A program made the position numbers and the translations under genes. From CAVRUD01 sp963849635 (GTDB lineage: Bacteria > Chloroflexota > Chloroflexia > Thermomicrobiales > UBA6265), in contig CAWKIA010000001.1 of assembly GCA_963849635.1 (NCBI GenBank), positions 1 to 64,000 on the forward strand: a stretch of 64,000 nt of DNA. Direction: 5' to 3'. Below, in pieces: positions 51,775-61,222 of this stretch. The notes below the pieces were generated by a model. The model saw only the letters and a program-made list of their open reading frames with translations. It did no database searches and was not told the origin of the DNA. Numbering within the stretch: position 1 is the first letter of the stretch; each line of letters starts with the position of its first letter.

Positions 51775-51860
51775 CTATATACTCATTTGTACGTCAGCGG
51801 GCTGCTGGCGCCACGGGAGCTAGCCGTACGAGTTCAGTTTACTCCACGGGAGCGTGTCTT

Positions 51861-53339
51861 TTGAACGTGGCAGAGACCAATACCAGGCAATACGAACAGA
51901 AGCTGGAGCCGGAGCTGCTCCGCCTGATCGGCGTGATGACGCTGGGCGCCGTGATGGCGCTTCTGGATGCGACGATCGTCAATGTCGGGATCGAGACGCT
52001 GGCGAGCGAGTTCGAGGCCTCGATCGCGACCATCGGCTGGGTGACCACCGGCTACATCCTTGCCTTTGCCCTGGCGATCCCGATCAGCGGTTGGGCGGGG
52101 GAGCGCTTTGGGGTCAAGCGGGTCTGGATTTCTGCCCTGAGCCTCTTCGTGCTGGGCTCGGCGCTGGCGGCCACAGCCTGGTCGGTCGAGAGCCTGATCG
52201 CCTTCCGGGTGGTGCAGGGACTTGGCGGCGGGATGTTGGAGCCGACGCTGCTGACGGCGGTGGCGACGGCGGCCGGGCCGCGGCGGGCGGGCCGGGTGAT
52301 GGGCCTGGTCTCCATTCCGATGAACCTGGGGCCGATCCTGGGTCCCTCGCTGGGCGGATTGCTGCTCAACAGCCTGGCCTGGCAGTGGATGTTCCTGATC
52401 AACCTGCCGGTCGGCGTGGCGGCGATCTGGCTGGCGATTCGGATGCTGCCGGCCGATCCGGTCCGGGCGACGCGGCCGCGCCTGGACGCGATCGGGCTGG
52501 CACTGCTCAGCCCGGGGTTTGCCGCCCTCCTCTTCGGGCTGTCGCGGGCCGGTGAGGGGTCGGGGTTTGGGGCGCGGCCGGTGGTGCTGGCATTTGGAGT
52601 CGGGTTGGTGCTGCTGGGGGCATACCTGATCTACGCCCTGCGCTCTCGGGAGCCGGCTCTGATCGACGTGCGCCTCTTCCGCAACCGGGGCTTTGCCGCC
52701 AGCGTGGCAGTGATGTTCCTGGTGGGCGGGCTGATCTTCGCCCAGATGTTCCTGGTGCCGCTCTACTACCAGGACGTGCGTGGGTATGGCGTGCTGGGGG
52801 CCGGATTGCTACTCGTGCCGCAGGGGATTGGCGCCTTCATCGGGATGCCGCTGGCCAGTCGCTCGGTCGATCGGCTGGGCGGGCGCCGGTTCGTGCCGTT
52901 CGGGGCGCTGCTGGTGGCGATCGGGATGAGCGTCTACGCTTTTGCCGGTGAGGGCACGAGTATCGCCCTGTTGGGGGTGGCGTCGTTCCTGGCCGGGTTT
53001 GGGGCCGGGTTTGTGGCCGTCCCGGCGGTCGGGTCGGTCTATCGAACGGTGCCAGAGGGTGCGGTCGCGCAGGCAACTGGGGCGATGTTCATGCTGCTCC
53101 AATTAGGGGCATCGCTCTCCGTGGCGACCGTGGTGGTGGTGCTGCAGCGGGAGCTGTCAAACGGCGATCCAGGTGACGCCTTCGGGATGGCCTTCCGGTG
53201 GATCGTCGGGGCGGCGGTGGTCGTGGCGCTGGCGGGATTGGCGCTGCCGGGGCGGGTGGAGGACGGAGGCGGCAAGACGGGAAGGCGGGAAGACGGGGAG
53301 GTTTTGGAGGGTGATTGGGAGGAAGAGTTGGCGGCGTGA
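51861..53339 (+). CDS. MFS exporter, DHA2 (14-helix) drug:H+ type
   Basis: 492 residues starting at a TTG with GGGAG eight bases upstream (a GTG at 51867 is an alternative). GVMTLGAVMALLDATIVNVGIETL is the DHA2 motif D1, GWAGERFGVKRVW motif A, FRVVQGLGGGMLEP motif B, and GLVSIPMNLGPILGPSLGGLLLNSLAWQWMFLINLPVG motif C. About 14 transmembrane helices; substrates are lipophilic drugs. The last 30 residues (LPGRVEDGGGKTGRRED...) are hydrophilic and encoded by the AGACGGGAAGGCGGG repeat. A copy of this 3' end occurs at 55637-55745. Confidence 0.92.
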   Translation: MNVAETNTRQYEQKLEPELLRLIGVMTLGAVMALLDATIVNVGIETLASEFEASIATIGWVTTGYILAFALAIPISGWAGERFGVKRVWISALSLFVLGSALAATAWSVESLIAFRVVQGLGGGMLEPTLLTAVATAAGPRRAGRVMGLVSIPMNLGPILGPSLGGLLLNSLAWQWMFLINLPVGVAAIWLAIRMLPADPVRATRPRLDAIGLALLSPGFAALLFGLSRAGEGSGFGARPVVLAFGVGLVLLGAYLIYALRSREPALIDVRLFRNRGFAASVAVMFLVGGLIFAQMFLVPLYYQDVRGYGVLGAGLLLVPQGIGAFIGMPLASRSVDRLGGRRFVPFGALLVAIGMSVYAFAGEGTSIALLGVASFLAGFGAGFVAVPAVGSVYRTVPEGAVAQATGAMFMLLQLGASLSVATVVVVLQRELSNGDPGDAFGMAFRWIVGAAVVVALAGLALPGRVEDGGGKTGRREDGEVLEGDWEEELAA

Positions 53340-53370
53340 TGTGGTGCTGCTGTGAGCTGGGGCCGGGAGC

Positions 53371-53425
53371 GCCCTCACCCCTGCCCTAGCGGGCTACCCC
53401 TCTCCCGCACGCGGGAGAGGGGTTT
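53371..53425. repeat. CCCTCACCCCTGCCC hairpin repeat, copy 4
   Basis: CCCCTCTCCCGCA then CGCGGGAGAGGGG, a strong hairpin between the MFS and the Cys-rich gene. A degraded copy of the same region lies at about 55790-55830. Confidence 0.6.
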
Positions 53426-53596
53426 ATCGAGTGCGACGACGGGGGTGATGGTTAGTTGGTCTGAGGATGATGACCGAGCTGGTGAAACCGCCCTCACCGC
53501 ATCGACATGCCCATCATGGTCCTCAGCCGGTCGCGGCAACGCAGGTGTCAAAGGAGACGCCGCCGTCGAGGCTGCCGTCGATCGCTGGCCCCGTGC

Positions 53597-55339
53597 CTAA
53601 AAGTCCTCGCAGAAGCCCTGGAGTCCGTTTTCATTGCAGGTGCAGCCGCCGGGGCAGTCGATGCCTTTCTGCGTATCGCAGAACCCGGCGCAGGTCCCCG
53701 GCGGGGTGCTGACGCAGGTGCCATTTTGATAGTTGTCGCAGTGGCAGCCGGCAGAGCAGCCGACGCCGTACTGTGGGCCGCAGGCTCCGCCGCAGGTGCC
53801 CTGTGGCGGCGCAGCGATGCAGGTGCCGTCGTAAATGTCGTCGCAGACACAGCCGCCTGGGCAGGCGATGCCGTAGTACGGCGAGCAGCCGCCGGCGCAG
53901 GTTCCCGTCGGCGGAGCGGCGATGCAGGTGCCACTGCGGAAACCGCTGCAGACGCAGCCGGCGATGCAGTTGTTGCCGGAAACCATGGCGCAGTCACCGG
54001 CGCAGGTGACCGGCGGGGGGGCCTCGACGCACGTGCCGTCGTCCTTGGCATTGCAGACGCAGCCCTCGGAGCAGGCGATACCCCACTTCCGCGAGCAGCC
54101 GCCGGCGCAGGTCCCCGCCGGCGGGGCGGCAATGCAGGTGCCGTCGTAGGCATCGTCGCAGACGCAGCCGGCCGCGCAGTTGATGCCGTAGATCGGGCCG
54201 CAGCCGCCGCCACAGGTTCCCGCCGGCGGGGCGGCGATGCAGGTGCCCCGCAAGGTGCTGTCGCAGACGCAGCCGTCGTCGCAGCCGAAGCCATTGACCG
54301 GGGCGCAGCCGCCGCCGCAGGTCCCTGGCGCGGGGGCGGCGATGCAGGTGCCGTCGAAGACGCCGTCGCAGACGCAGCCGGCCGGGCAATTGATGCCATG
54401 AGCCGGGGCGCAGCCGCCGGCGCAGGTGCCGGGCGGGGGGCGGCGATGCAGGTGCCGTCTTGGTAGTGGTCGCAGACGCAGCCGGCTGGGCACTGGAAGC
54501 CAAACAGCGGGGCGCAGCCGCCGCCGCAAGTGCCGGCCGGGGGGGTGGCCACACAGGTACCGGCAAAGAGGCTGGTGCAGATGCAGCCGCCCGGGCAATC
54601 AACCTCCGTCCAGGGGCTGCAACCGCCGCCGCAGATCGACGGTGGGAGTGTGGTCGTGGTGGTCGTAGGGGCGGCCGTGGTCGTGGTCGTTGGGGCCACG
54701 GTCGTGGTGGTGGTCGGCGCTACCGTCGTGGTCGTGGTGGAAGTTGTCGTCGGGGTGACGGTGGTCGTGGATGTCGTGGTGGTTGGCGCAACCGTGGTCG
54801 TGGTGCGTGGCTGGAGCGGGCGTGGTCGACGTGGTCGTCGGGGCCGCGGTGGTGGTCGAGGTCGTCGTCGGCGCGGCCGTCGTGGTCGTGGTGGTGGACG
54901 TCGGCGCCTGAGTGGTGGAGGTCGAGGTCGTCGTGGATGTGGTGGTGGAGGTGGTGGACGTAGTGGTCGGGGCGAGCGTGGTGGATGTCGTCGTCGTTGG
55001 CGCGGTCGTCGTGGTGGTGGGTGCCGCCGTGGTGGTTGGCGCGGGGGTCGTGGTCGGCGGCGACACGACGGTGCCCGGGGCGGTGCAGTCCTGCGCGGGG
55101 CGGCAGCGGCTGTTGCCGTTGGAGTAGCCGCAGCAGACGCAGCCGGGTTTGCACACCGCTGGGTTCGATGCACAGACAACGTTACCGCACTGGGCCTGCG
55201 AGACCTGGGCGGTGGCCCCGCGCCACCCGAGCGCGCCGAGCAGCCCGGCGGCGGTGGCCAGGGCGGTGCGGCGGGTCACGGTCCCGGATGATTGGCCGGC
55301 GAGGAGCCGGGTCAGGTCGTCGAAGCGTTTGCCGTCCAT
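53597..55339 (-). CDS. Tat-exported Cys-rich repeat protein 1 (10 repeats)
   Basis: 580 residues after two compensating one-base breaks (near 54805 and in the C-run at 54435-54440). N-terminus MDGKRFDDLTRLL, then TRRTALATAAGLLGALG as a twin-arginine-type signal. Next come a conserved Cys module (CGNVVCASN, CKPGCVCCGYSNGNSRC) and a long Thr/Pro linker of APTTTT units. The C-terminal 350 residues are ten 35-residue repeats with six cysteines, C-x3-C-x7-C-x3-C-x-C-x7-C, the consensus being GGCxPxYGxxCPAGCVCDDxxDGTCIAAPPAGT. Disulfide-bonded secreted modules are likely. No known family recognised. Confidence 0.75.
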
Positions 55340-55903
55340 GACGAGATCCTCGTGGCTCACTGTCGAGCATCCGGTAACCTGCCGGAATCGTCCGTCCTGT
55401 GATCTTTTCTTGATAGGCATGGCTTCCTATGACCGTATCATCATTTGTACTGCCTGCATAGCCCTATTTGGACCTAAAGTGGCTACATGCGCCGGCGCGC
55501 GACGTTCGGAATGTGAGATTCGTTGGTGTTGGCATTGGGATGGGCGAATAGCGGCAAGACATGGCGTGATTGCAGAGCGATATCGGCGGCTCCATAAGAG
55601 TTCAATGCCACGAGGTGAATGTGCTGATTGTTTGTGCTTGCTGGCGGGGCTGGCGTTGCCGGGGCGGGCGGAGGACGAAGGCGGGCAGGCGGGCAGGCGG
55701 GGAGGTCGTGGACGGTGCGTGGGAGGGGGAGCGGGCGGCGTGAGGTGGTGATCCGAAGAGCTGGGGTTTGGGAACCAGCGTTCCCCGGCACGGCGAGCCC
55801 GCCCCTCCCCGCGCGGGAGAGGGGCGGCTCGTGTGCGATGGGGGGCGATGGTGACCGAGCTGGAGAAGCCGCCTAAGCTGCTTTGACGTGCCCTTCGTGG
55901 ACC
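55340..55903. other. Duplication scar with a relic of the MFS 3' end
   Basis: The segment 55637-55745 (GCTGGCGTTGCCGGGGCGGG..., then a repeat-rich AGGCGGGCAGGCGGG) is recognisably the last codons of the MFS gene (53229-53339). The following 55746-55903 resembles 53340-53596, including the hairpin and the words GGGGTGAC/GGGCGATGG..GACCGAGCTGG. The rest (55340-55636) is upstream sequence of protein 1 and has a lower GC content. Confidence 0.7.
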
Positions 55904-57363
55904 TCAACCGGTCGCGGCTACGCAGGTGCCGTCGATATTGTCACTGCAGACGCAGCTGGCGGGGCACTGCACGCCGTATGCCGGTGCGCAACGCCGCCGC
56001 AGGTTCCCGGCGGGGGCGGCGACGCAGGTGCCGCTGAAGGCGTCGTCGCAGACACAGCCGTCGGTGCAGAAGATGTCGCTCGCCGGGGAGCAGCCGCCGG
56101 CGCAGGTGCCCGCCGGCGGGGCGGCGACGCAGGTGCCACCGACCCCGGCGCTGCAGACGCAGCCGGCAGGGCAGCCGAGGCCGTTGAACGGCGAGCAGCC
56201 CCCGGCGCAGGTTCCCGCCGGTGGGGCGGCGACGCAGGTGCCGTCGAAGGCGTCGTCGCAGATGCAGCCGGCGGCGCAGTGGAAGCCGCGCACCGTGCCG
56301 CAGCCGCCGGCGCAGGTCCCCGGCGCGGGGGCGGCGATGCAGGTGCCGCCGAAGACCCCATCGCAGACGCAGCCGTCGGGGCAGCCGTTGCCGCTGATCA
56401 GGGCGCACCCTCCTCCGCATCCGTTCGGCTCCGGAGCGACGCAGGTGCCGTCATGGATGTCGTTGCAGACGCAGCCGGCAGGGCAGCCGATGCCGCCGTC
56501 CACCGAGCAGCCGCCGGCGCAGGTCCCCGGCGCGGGGGCGGCGATGCAGGTGCCGTCGAAGGCGTCGTCGCAGATGCAGCCGGCCGGGCAGCCGACGCCG
56601 TTGGCCGGGCGCAGCCGCCGCCGCAGCCGCCCGGCGGCGGGGCGACGCAGGTGCCGATAGTGAGGTCGTCGCAGACGCAGCCGGCGGGGCAGCCGTAGCC
56701 GTTGCGCGGCGAGCAGCGCCGGCGCAGGTCCCGCTGGGGGGGCGGCGACGCAGGTGCCGGCGACGGCGTCGTCGCAGACGCAGCCGGCGGGGCAGCCGTA
56801 GCCCCAGATCGGCGAGCAGGCGAAGGCGCAGGTCCCCGCCGGGGGGGCGGCGACGCAGGTGCCGTCGATGGCGTCGTCGCAGACGCAGCCGGGGATGCAG
56901 CCGATGCCTCGGCTCAGCGCGCAGGTGCCGGGGCAGATCACTGGCGCGACAGTGGTCGTGGTGGAGGGGGCGGCTGTCGTCGTTCGGGTGCCGCGGTGGT
57001 CGTCGTGGGGGCGACGGTTGTCGTGGTCGGCGATGCGGTCGTGGTGGTCGGGGCGACGGTCGTGGTTGGCGCAGCGGTGGTCGTCGTGGTCGTGGCGGCG
57101 ACGACTTCGGTCCCGGGGCTACATGTCCCCGGCGGGCGGCAGCGGGAGTTGCCGTTGGAGTAGACGCAGCAGACGCAGCCGGGGTTGCAACCACCGGGGT
57201 TGCTCGCGCAGAACTGGTTGCCGCATGAGCCTGGGTGACCTGGGCGTCGGCGACGCGGCCGCCGAGCAGCCCAGCCCCCAAAGCGACGACCCCCCGAGGA
57301 AGCCACGGCGGGACTTTGGCGTGGCGAGGGATCGGGCCAGCTGTCGAATCGCCGTGGGTCCAT
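55904..57363 (-). CDS. Tat-exported Cys-rich repeat protein 2 (10 repeats, many frame breaks)
   Basis: Same architecture as proteins 1 and 3: MDPRRFDS, a restored TPKSRRGFLGG twin-arginine motif, ALGAGLLGGRVADAQVTQ, the conserved CGNQFCASNPGGCNPGCVCC module, a short Thr/Pro/Ala linker, and ten six-Cys repeats (for example CAGGCSPFNGLGCPAGCVC). The reading frame must be changed at least three times in the first 50 codons and again near 56940, 56730, 56605 and 56015. This is the most broken gene of the window, either a decayed copy or a poorly resolved repeat region. The upstream 250 bases match those of protein 3. Confidence 0.65.
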
Positions 57364-57539
57364 CGTGGTCTCCTCAAGGGGGTGGTCTCGGGCTGCCAGG
57401 CCGATGCGCGGTGGGAGCGCCGCCCGGCGCGCGGGGCGGCGCCGATCCCCGGTCGCCCAGGCGACGCCTCCCCCAGGAGCCCCGTCACCACGCGAGCGAC
57501 CGTGTTCCCACGTTAGCGCTCGGTACCCGGTTGGGGCAT

Positions 57540-57553
57540 CGGTACAAGTACCG
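57540..57553 (-). promoter_or_regulatory. Conserved CGGTACAAGTACCG palindrome upstream of protein 2
   Basis: An inverted repeat CGGTAC-AA-GTACCG, identical to that at 58981-58994 in the duplicated leader of protein 3. It lies about 180 bases upstream of the start codon, in both copies. It is a possible operator or promoter element. Confidence 0.45.
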
Positions 57554-57628
57554 GACTGCTGGGGTTCGCAGTACTTAATTTCGCCGACGAGGAGCGGGCT
57601 CCACGGAGCGTTGTTGACCTACGTCGAG

Positions 57629-57655
57629 CTCAGCGGCGGGCGACGACGGTGACCT
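57629..57655 (-). pseudogene. Relic of the methyltransferase 3' end
   Basis: In the minus strand this reads ..DEVTVVARR and stop, the same as the last residues of the methyltransferase that ends at 59072. It continues into the conserved upstream region of protein 2, showing that the duplicated unit began inside the methyltransferase gene. The sequence between here and the end of protein 3 (57656-57825) shows no gene. Confidence 0.7.
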
Positions 57656-57825
57656 CGTCGTCACCTCCACCGACTGATGGTCCTACCGAGCGCAAACGGC
57701 TTCGAGAAACGCACCCGCGGCGTTCCTGTGGACCAGGAGGCCGCGGGTATTGGGCTCTGGAGGGTCCGTGTCTCGAACATCGAGATGGCCGAATCGGTGC
57801 AGCCATTGTCAACGTACCGACGTGC

Positions 57826-58799
57826 TCAACGTGATCGCCGGCCCCGTGCTGACGGCCTATCGCAGGCGGAGAGGACTGAGCAGACGCAGCCGGCGGGGCA
57901 GCCGTAGCCACTGATCGGCGCGCAGCCGCCGCCGCAGCCGTCCGGCCCCGGGGCGACGCAGGTGCCGTTCTGTACGTCGTCGCAGACGCAACCGGCGGAG
58001 CAGCCGACGCCGCCGCCTACTGAGCAGCCGCCCCCGCAGGTGCCCGCCGGGGGGGCGGCGACGCAGGTGCCATCGTACGGGTCGTCGCAGATGCAGCCTT
58101 CGGCGCAGTTGATGCCGTAGAACGGCGCGCAGCCGCCGCCGCAGGTTCCCGGTGCGGGTGCGGCGATGCACTGACCGAAGTTGGCACTGTCGCAGACGCA
58201 GCCGGCGGTGCAGGGGATGTTGTATCTAGGCGAGCAGCCGCCTCCGCAGCTCCCCGGCGGCGGCGCGGCAATGCACGTGCCGCCAGGTGTGGCGACGTTG
58301 CAGACGCAGCCCTCGGGACAGAAATCGCCGTAGTACGGGGCGCATTCGCCGCCGCAGGTCACCGGCGCGGCCGTGGTCGTGGTGGTCGTGGTGCCTGGCG
58401 CGGCCGTCGTCGTTGCGGGTGCAGCGGTGGTCGTTGTGGGGGCGACGGTCGTGGTAGTGGTCGGAACGGCGGTGGTGGTCGGTGCCGCGGTGGTCGTCGG
58501 GGCTATGGTCGTCGTTGGTGGCGGCGTGGTCGGGACGACTCCGTCCCGCCTGAGCAGGTGCCCGGCGGGCGGCAGCGGCTGTTGCCGTTGGAGTAGACGC
58601 AGCAGACGCAGCCGGGCGCGCAGCCCCCCGGATTGCTCGCGCAGACCTGGTTGCCGCATTGCATCTGAGTGACCTGCGCGGTGGTGACGCGGCCGCTGAG
58701 CAGTCCAGCTCCGAGGGCGGCGAGTCCCCCGAGGAAGCCGCGCCGGGTCTTGGGCCCGGCGAGGGATCGAGCGAGCGTGTCGAAGCGCCGTGGGTCCAT
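57826..58799 (-). CDS. Tat-exported Cys-rich repeat protein 3 (about 5 repeats)
   Basis: 324 residues after one missing base near 58540 is restored. MDPRRFDTLARSLAG, then KTRRGFLGGLAALGAGLLSG as a canonical twin-arginine signal, CGNQVCASNPGGCAPGCVCCVYSNGNSRC, a Thr/Pro/Ala linker with APTTT units, and four complete six-Cys repeats (CGGECAPYYGDFCPEGCVC..., CGGGCAPFYGINCAEGCIC...) plus a fifth that loses its last cysteines (CVCSVLSACDRPS). The terminal loss lies at the edge of the duplicated segment. GAGGAGACC precedes the ATG. Extracellular, unknown function. Confidence 0.75.
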
Positions 58800-58980
58800 A
58801 TGTGGTCTCCTCGAAGGGGGTGACCTGGGGCTGCCAGGCGGATCGGTGGTGGGGGCGCCGCCCCGGTACAAGGGGCGGCGCCAATCCCCGATCGCCCGGG
58901 CGACGCCTCCCCCCCAGGAGCCCCCGTCACCACGCGAGCGACCGTGCTCCCAGGTTAGCGATCGGTACCCGGTGGGGCAT

Positions 58981-58994
58981 CGGTACAAGTACCG
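58981..58994 (-). promoter_or_regulatory. Conserved CGGTACAAGTACCG palindrome upstream of protein 3
   Basis: Identical to 57540-57553. The region from here to 59040 and the start codon at 58799 is nearly the same as for protein 2, so a common promoter was duplicated. Confidence 0.45.
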
Positions 58995-59071
58995 GACTGC
59001 TGGGGTTCGCGGTACTTAATTTCGCCAACGAGGCGCGGTCGCCCCCAGCGCTCCGGTGGCCAATGTCGATC

Positions 59072-60079
59072 CTAGCGGCGGGCGACGACGGTGACTTCAT
59101 TGCGGTTGTGGAAGAGTTGGCGAGCGAAGACCACTTCAAATGAGCGACTGAGGATGCGGAGGCAGCCGGCGACGGCGCGAAGGGCGGAGTGGCGGGGTGA
59201 TCTTGAGGGTGACGATGGCGTGGCCGCCCCTGGTCAGGCGGGGGGCGGCCTGGCGCATGATCTGGCAGGAGAGCTCCGGGACCATACGCATGTCGTTGAC
59301 GATCAGGTCGAAGTGTTGCCCTGGTTCGGCCAGGAAGGCGCCGGCGGTGGTGCGGACGTGATGGACGCCGGGGTCGACGGCGATACGGGGATCGAGGGCG
59401 GCCGGATCGACCGCCCAGACGGAAAACCCGTGGCGGCGGAGGATGCGGGTCCAGCCGCCCGGGCTGGCGCCCAGGTCGAGGGCGGTGCCCCGCGAGGGGA
59501 GGTCGAGACCGGCGGTCTTGAACAGTTCCTCAATTTGAATTCGGAGCGGGAGATCTGGGCGTCGGTTTTGGCCAGGCCGACTCGCCCGCCCGGCCAATCG
59601 GCCAGAGCCAAGCCGGGTGGATTGAGCCCGATCGACGTTTCTCGTGGCGTCAGACAGACCGAGATCGTCTGATCGCCGTTGGCGCGCTCGATGACATGGC
59701 CGCGGCTTTCGATCCGGCGGGCGAGGGCGCGCCAGAGCTCGTCGGTACGCAGGCCCGGGGGAAGGGTACCGTCGGCCCAGACCTGGAGGGCGTGGGCGGC
59801 GCTGGGATCGAGACGGCCGGCAAGGCGGTCGATCTCGGTGGCGATGGCCTCCTGGTCGACGCCAGGGAGGCGGCGGTGCTCCTGGAAGAGGTGGCGGACG
59901 AAGACGACCGGGCGGTTGCGACAGGCACGCGCGACCGCGTCGATGTCGAGGGTGGGCGCCTCGATGAAGCCGGTCTCCGCGGCGAGGCGTATGACCTGGG
60001 CGCTGGGGAAGGCGGCGGAGAGTTCCTGGGTAGCGGCCTGCAGGTAATCGGATGCGGCGGAGAAGATGACGCGGGGCAT
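59072..60079 (-). CDS. FtsJ/RlmM-like rRNA 2'-O-methyltransferase (two frameshifts)
   Basis: About 336 residues. The N-terminal 165 form an RlmM-like domain (DYLQAATQELSAAFPSAQV), followed by the FtsJ domain: SRSEFKL (catalytic Lys), LDLGASPGGWTRIL (SAM), DLIVNDMR (catalytic Asp), AIVTLKI (catalytic Lys). Two one-base shifts, near 59530 and 59195, must be repaired; the second brings HSALRAVAGCLRILSRSFEVVFARQLFHNRNEVTVVARR with the catalytic Glu in RNEVTV. Thus the whole K-D-K-E tetrad is present only after repair. Its 3' end is duplicated at 57629. Confidence 0.8.
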
Positions 60080-60499
60080 AAGATCGCTTTCTGGTGGCTG
60101 TCGTCCGGTGTCAGGTATTCAGTGTGCGGCGGCTAGCATCTATATGGAAGCCTATCGCCGCTCGTGAGGCGATGCCACGCGCGCGCTCGTCATCGACGGG
60201 CAACGGAAAACGTCCGCTTGCGGGGCCGCTCCCTCGAGCGCTTCCTCCCGCTGCCCCATGGTGGGGTATGCTGATCTAGGATTGTTCGCCTACCGTGCGC
60301 CAGCGTCGTGCGCGGGGAAGTCGATGGTCCGTTCCCCTGACGTGTCTCCGCCGTGATCGGTGGGGGGCATTGCCCGCCTCCGACGCCTTCGATCCCCAGC
60401 TGGGTGCTCGCTGCCGGACGTTTTGGGGTCCACCGTGCGGCAACCATCTTGCCCCAACGGACGCGCTACTCACCGGGATGCACCCGAGATTGAGAATCC
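60080..60499. other. Gene-free stretch
   Basis: No gene, repeat or strong hairpin seen in these 420 bases before the small hypothetical gene. Confidence 0.4.
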
Positions 60500-60832
60500 A
60501 TGTTCACCGACGATTACCCAAACGACGCCGAACGCAACGCCCTCCACAGCGCCCAAGCCACCCTGGTGGAGTACGGGGTGCTTCCGGGGCCCAAGGGATA
60601 CGATCTGCCGACGCTCGCCGCCCGGGTCTACGCCAACGGATGGGCATACAGCATCGATCGGCTCGGCCCCCAGTTCCGGGCCGCGATCCGGCCCGGAACC
60701 GAGGACATCCACGCGTTCCATGTCGTCGAGCTGGGTTGGTCGGCGGACGTGGCGATGATCCTGGCACTGGTGAAGGCCTTGCCGCATATGTCCTCCGCGC
60801 TCGCTCGAAGTGCGCCGAGCGTCGCGGAGTAG
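60500..60832 (+). CDS. Hypothetical protein
   Basis: A 110-residue soluble protein: MFTDDYPNDAERNALHSAQATLVEYGVLPGPKGYDLPTLAARVYANGWAYSIDRLGPQFRAAIRPGTEDIHAFHVVELGWSADVAMILALVKAL. No motif I can name. It has no strong ribosome-binding site (GAGATTGAGAATCC precedes the ATG). It is followed by a perfect 46-bp palindrome. Function unknown. Confidence 0.55.
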   Translation: MFTDDYPNDAERNALHSAQATLVEYGVLPGPKGYDLPTLAARVYANGWAYSIDRLGPQFRAAIRPGTEDIHAFHVVELGWSADVAMILALVKALPHMSSALARSAPSVAE

Positions 60833-60850
60833 CGCCTTGAGACCGGGTTG

Positions 60851-60896
60851 AGACACAGGGACGCCGTTCTCGATCGAGAACGGCGTCCCTGTGTCT
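60851..60896. terminator. Perfect 46-bp palindrome
   Basis: AGACACAGGGACGCCGTTCT and CGA, followed directly by its exact reverse complement, ending TGTGTCT. Arms are 23 bp without a loop. It lies 18 bases after the hypothetical gene. There is no T-run; it may be a terminator or a cruciform-forming insertion. Confidence 0.65.
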
Positions 60897-60984
60897 CTCT
60901 GATGTTGGAGGGGTGGCTATCGCCGCACGTGACGTCACCGGGATAGTCAGTCCATGCGGGCCGCACCCGATGGAACGGAGGGCG

Positions 60985-61146
60985 TTATCCCTTGCGTCCG
61001 CGTTGCCGCTTCTCCACTTTGCGCGGTTTCGGGGGCTTGGGCAGTTTTTGCGAGCGCTGAGGCTCGGTTGATGCCGGGATTTTTGTGGGGGGTGGCGTGG
61101 GAGTTACCGCCGTGTCGTCTCGAGTGGCTAGGGTCGGATTGCGCAT
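60985..61146 (-). CDS. Small basic Pro/Lys-rich protein
   Basis: 53 residues: MRNPTLATRDDTAVTPTPPPTKI, then SQKLPKPPKPRKVEKRQRGRKG. It has a strong AGGAGGGTGTC ribosome-binding site directly before the ATG, which supports expression despite its small size. The tail is strongly basic and disordered, as in nucleic-acid- or ribosome-binding tails. It follows the cold-shock gene in the same direction with a 76-base gap, so they may be cotranscribed. No family known to me. Confidence 0.6.
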   Translation of the reverse strand: MRNPTLATRDDTAVTPTPPPTKIPASTEPQRSQKLPKPPKPRKVEKRQRGRKG

Positions 61147-61222
61147 GACACCCTCCTGAGAATGAGGTTGACGTTTGCGGGGCGATGCCGGAGCCGTGCC
61201 GAGGCGGTCCGGCATTGGACGA

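Noticed and set aside
54600..55120. Thr-codon tandem repeats that resemble a short CRISPR-like array
   Set aside because: The repeats are degenerate ACC/ACG threonine codons in a coding linker, without uniform spacers.
53548..55179. Long minus-strand frame with Ala/Arg-rich translation across Cys-rich protein 1
   Set aside because: Only its Thr-rich part is the real frame of protein 1; the rest is a shadow frame with repeated APA/PAA words of the GC-rich repeat.
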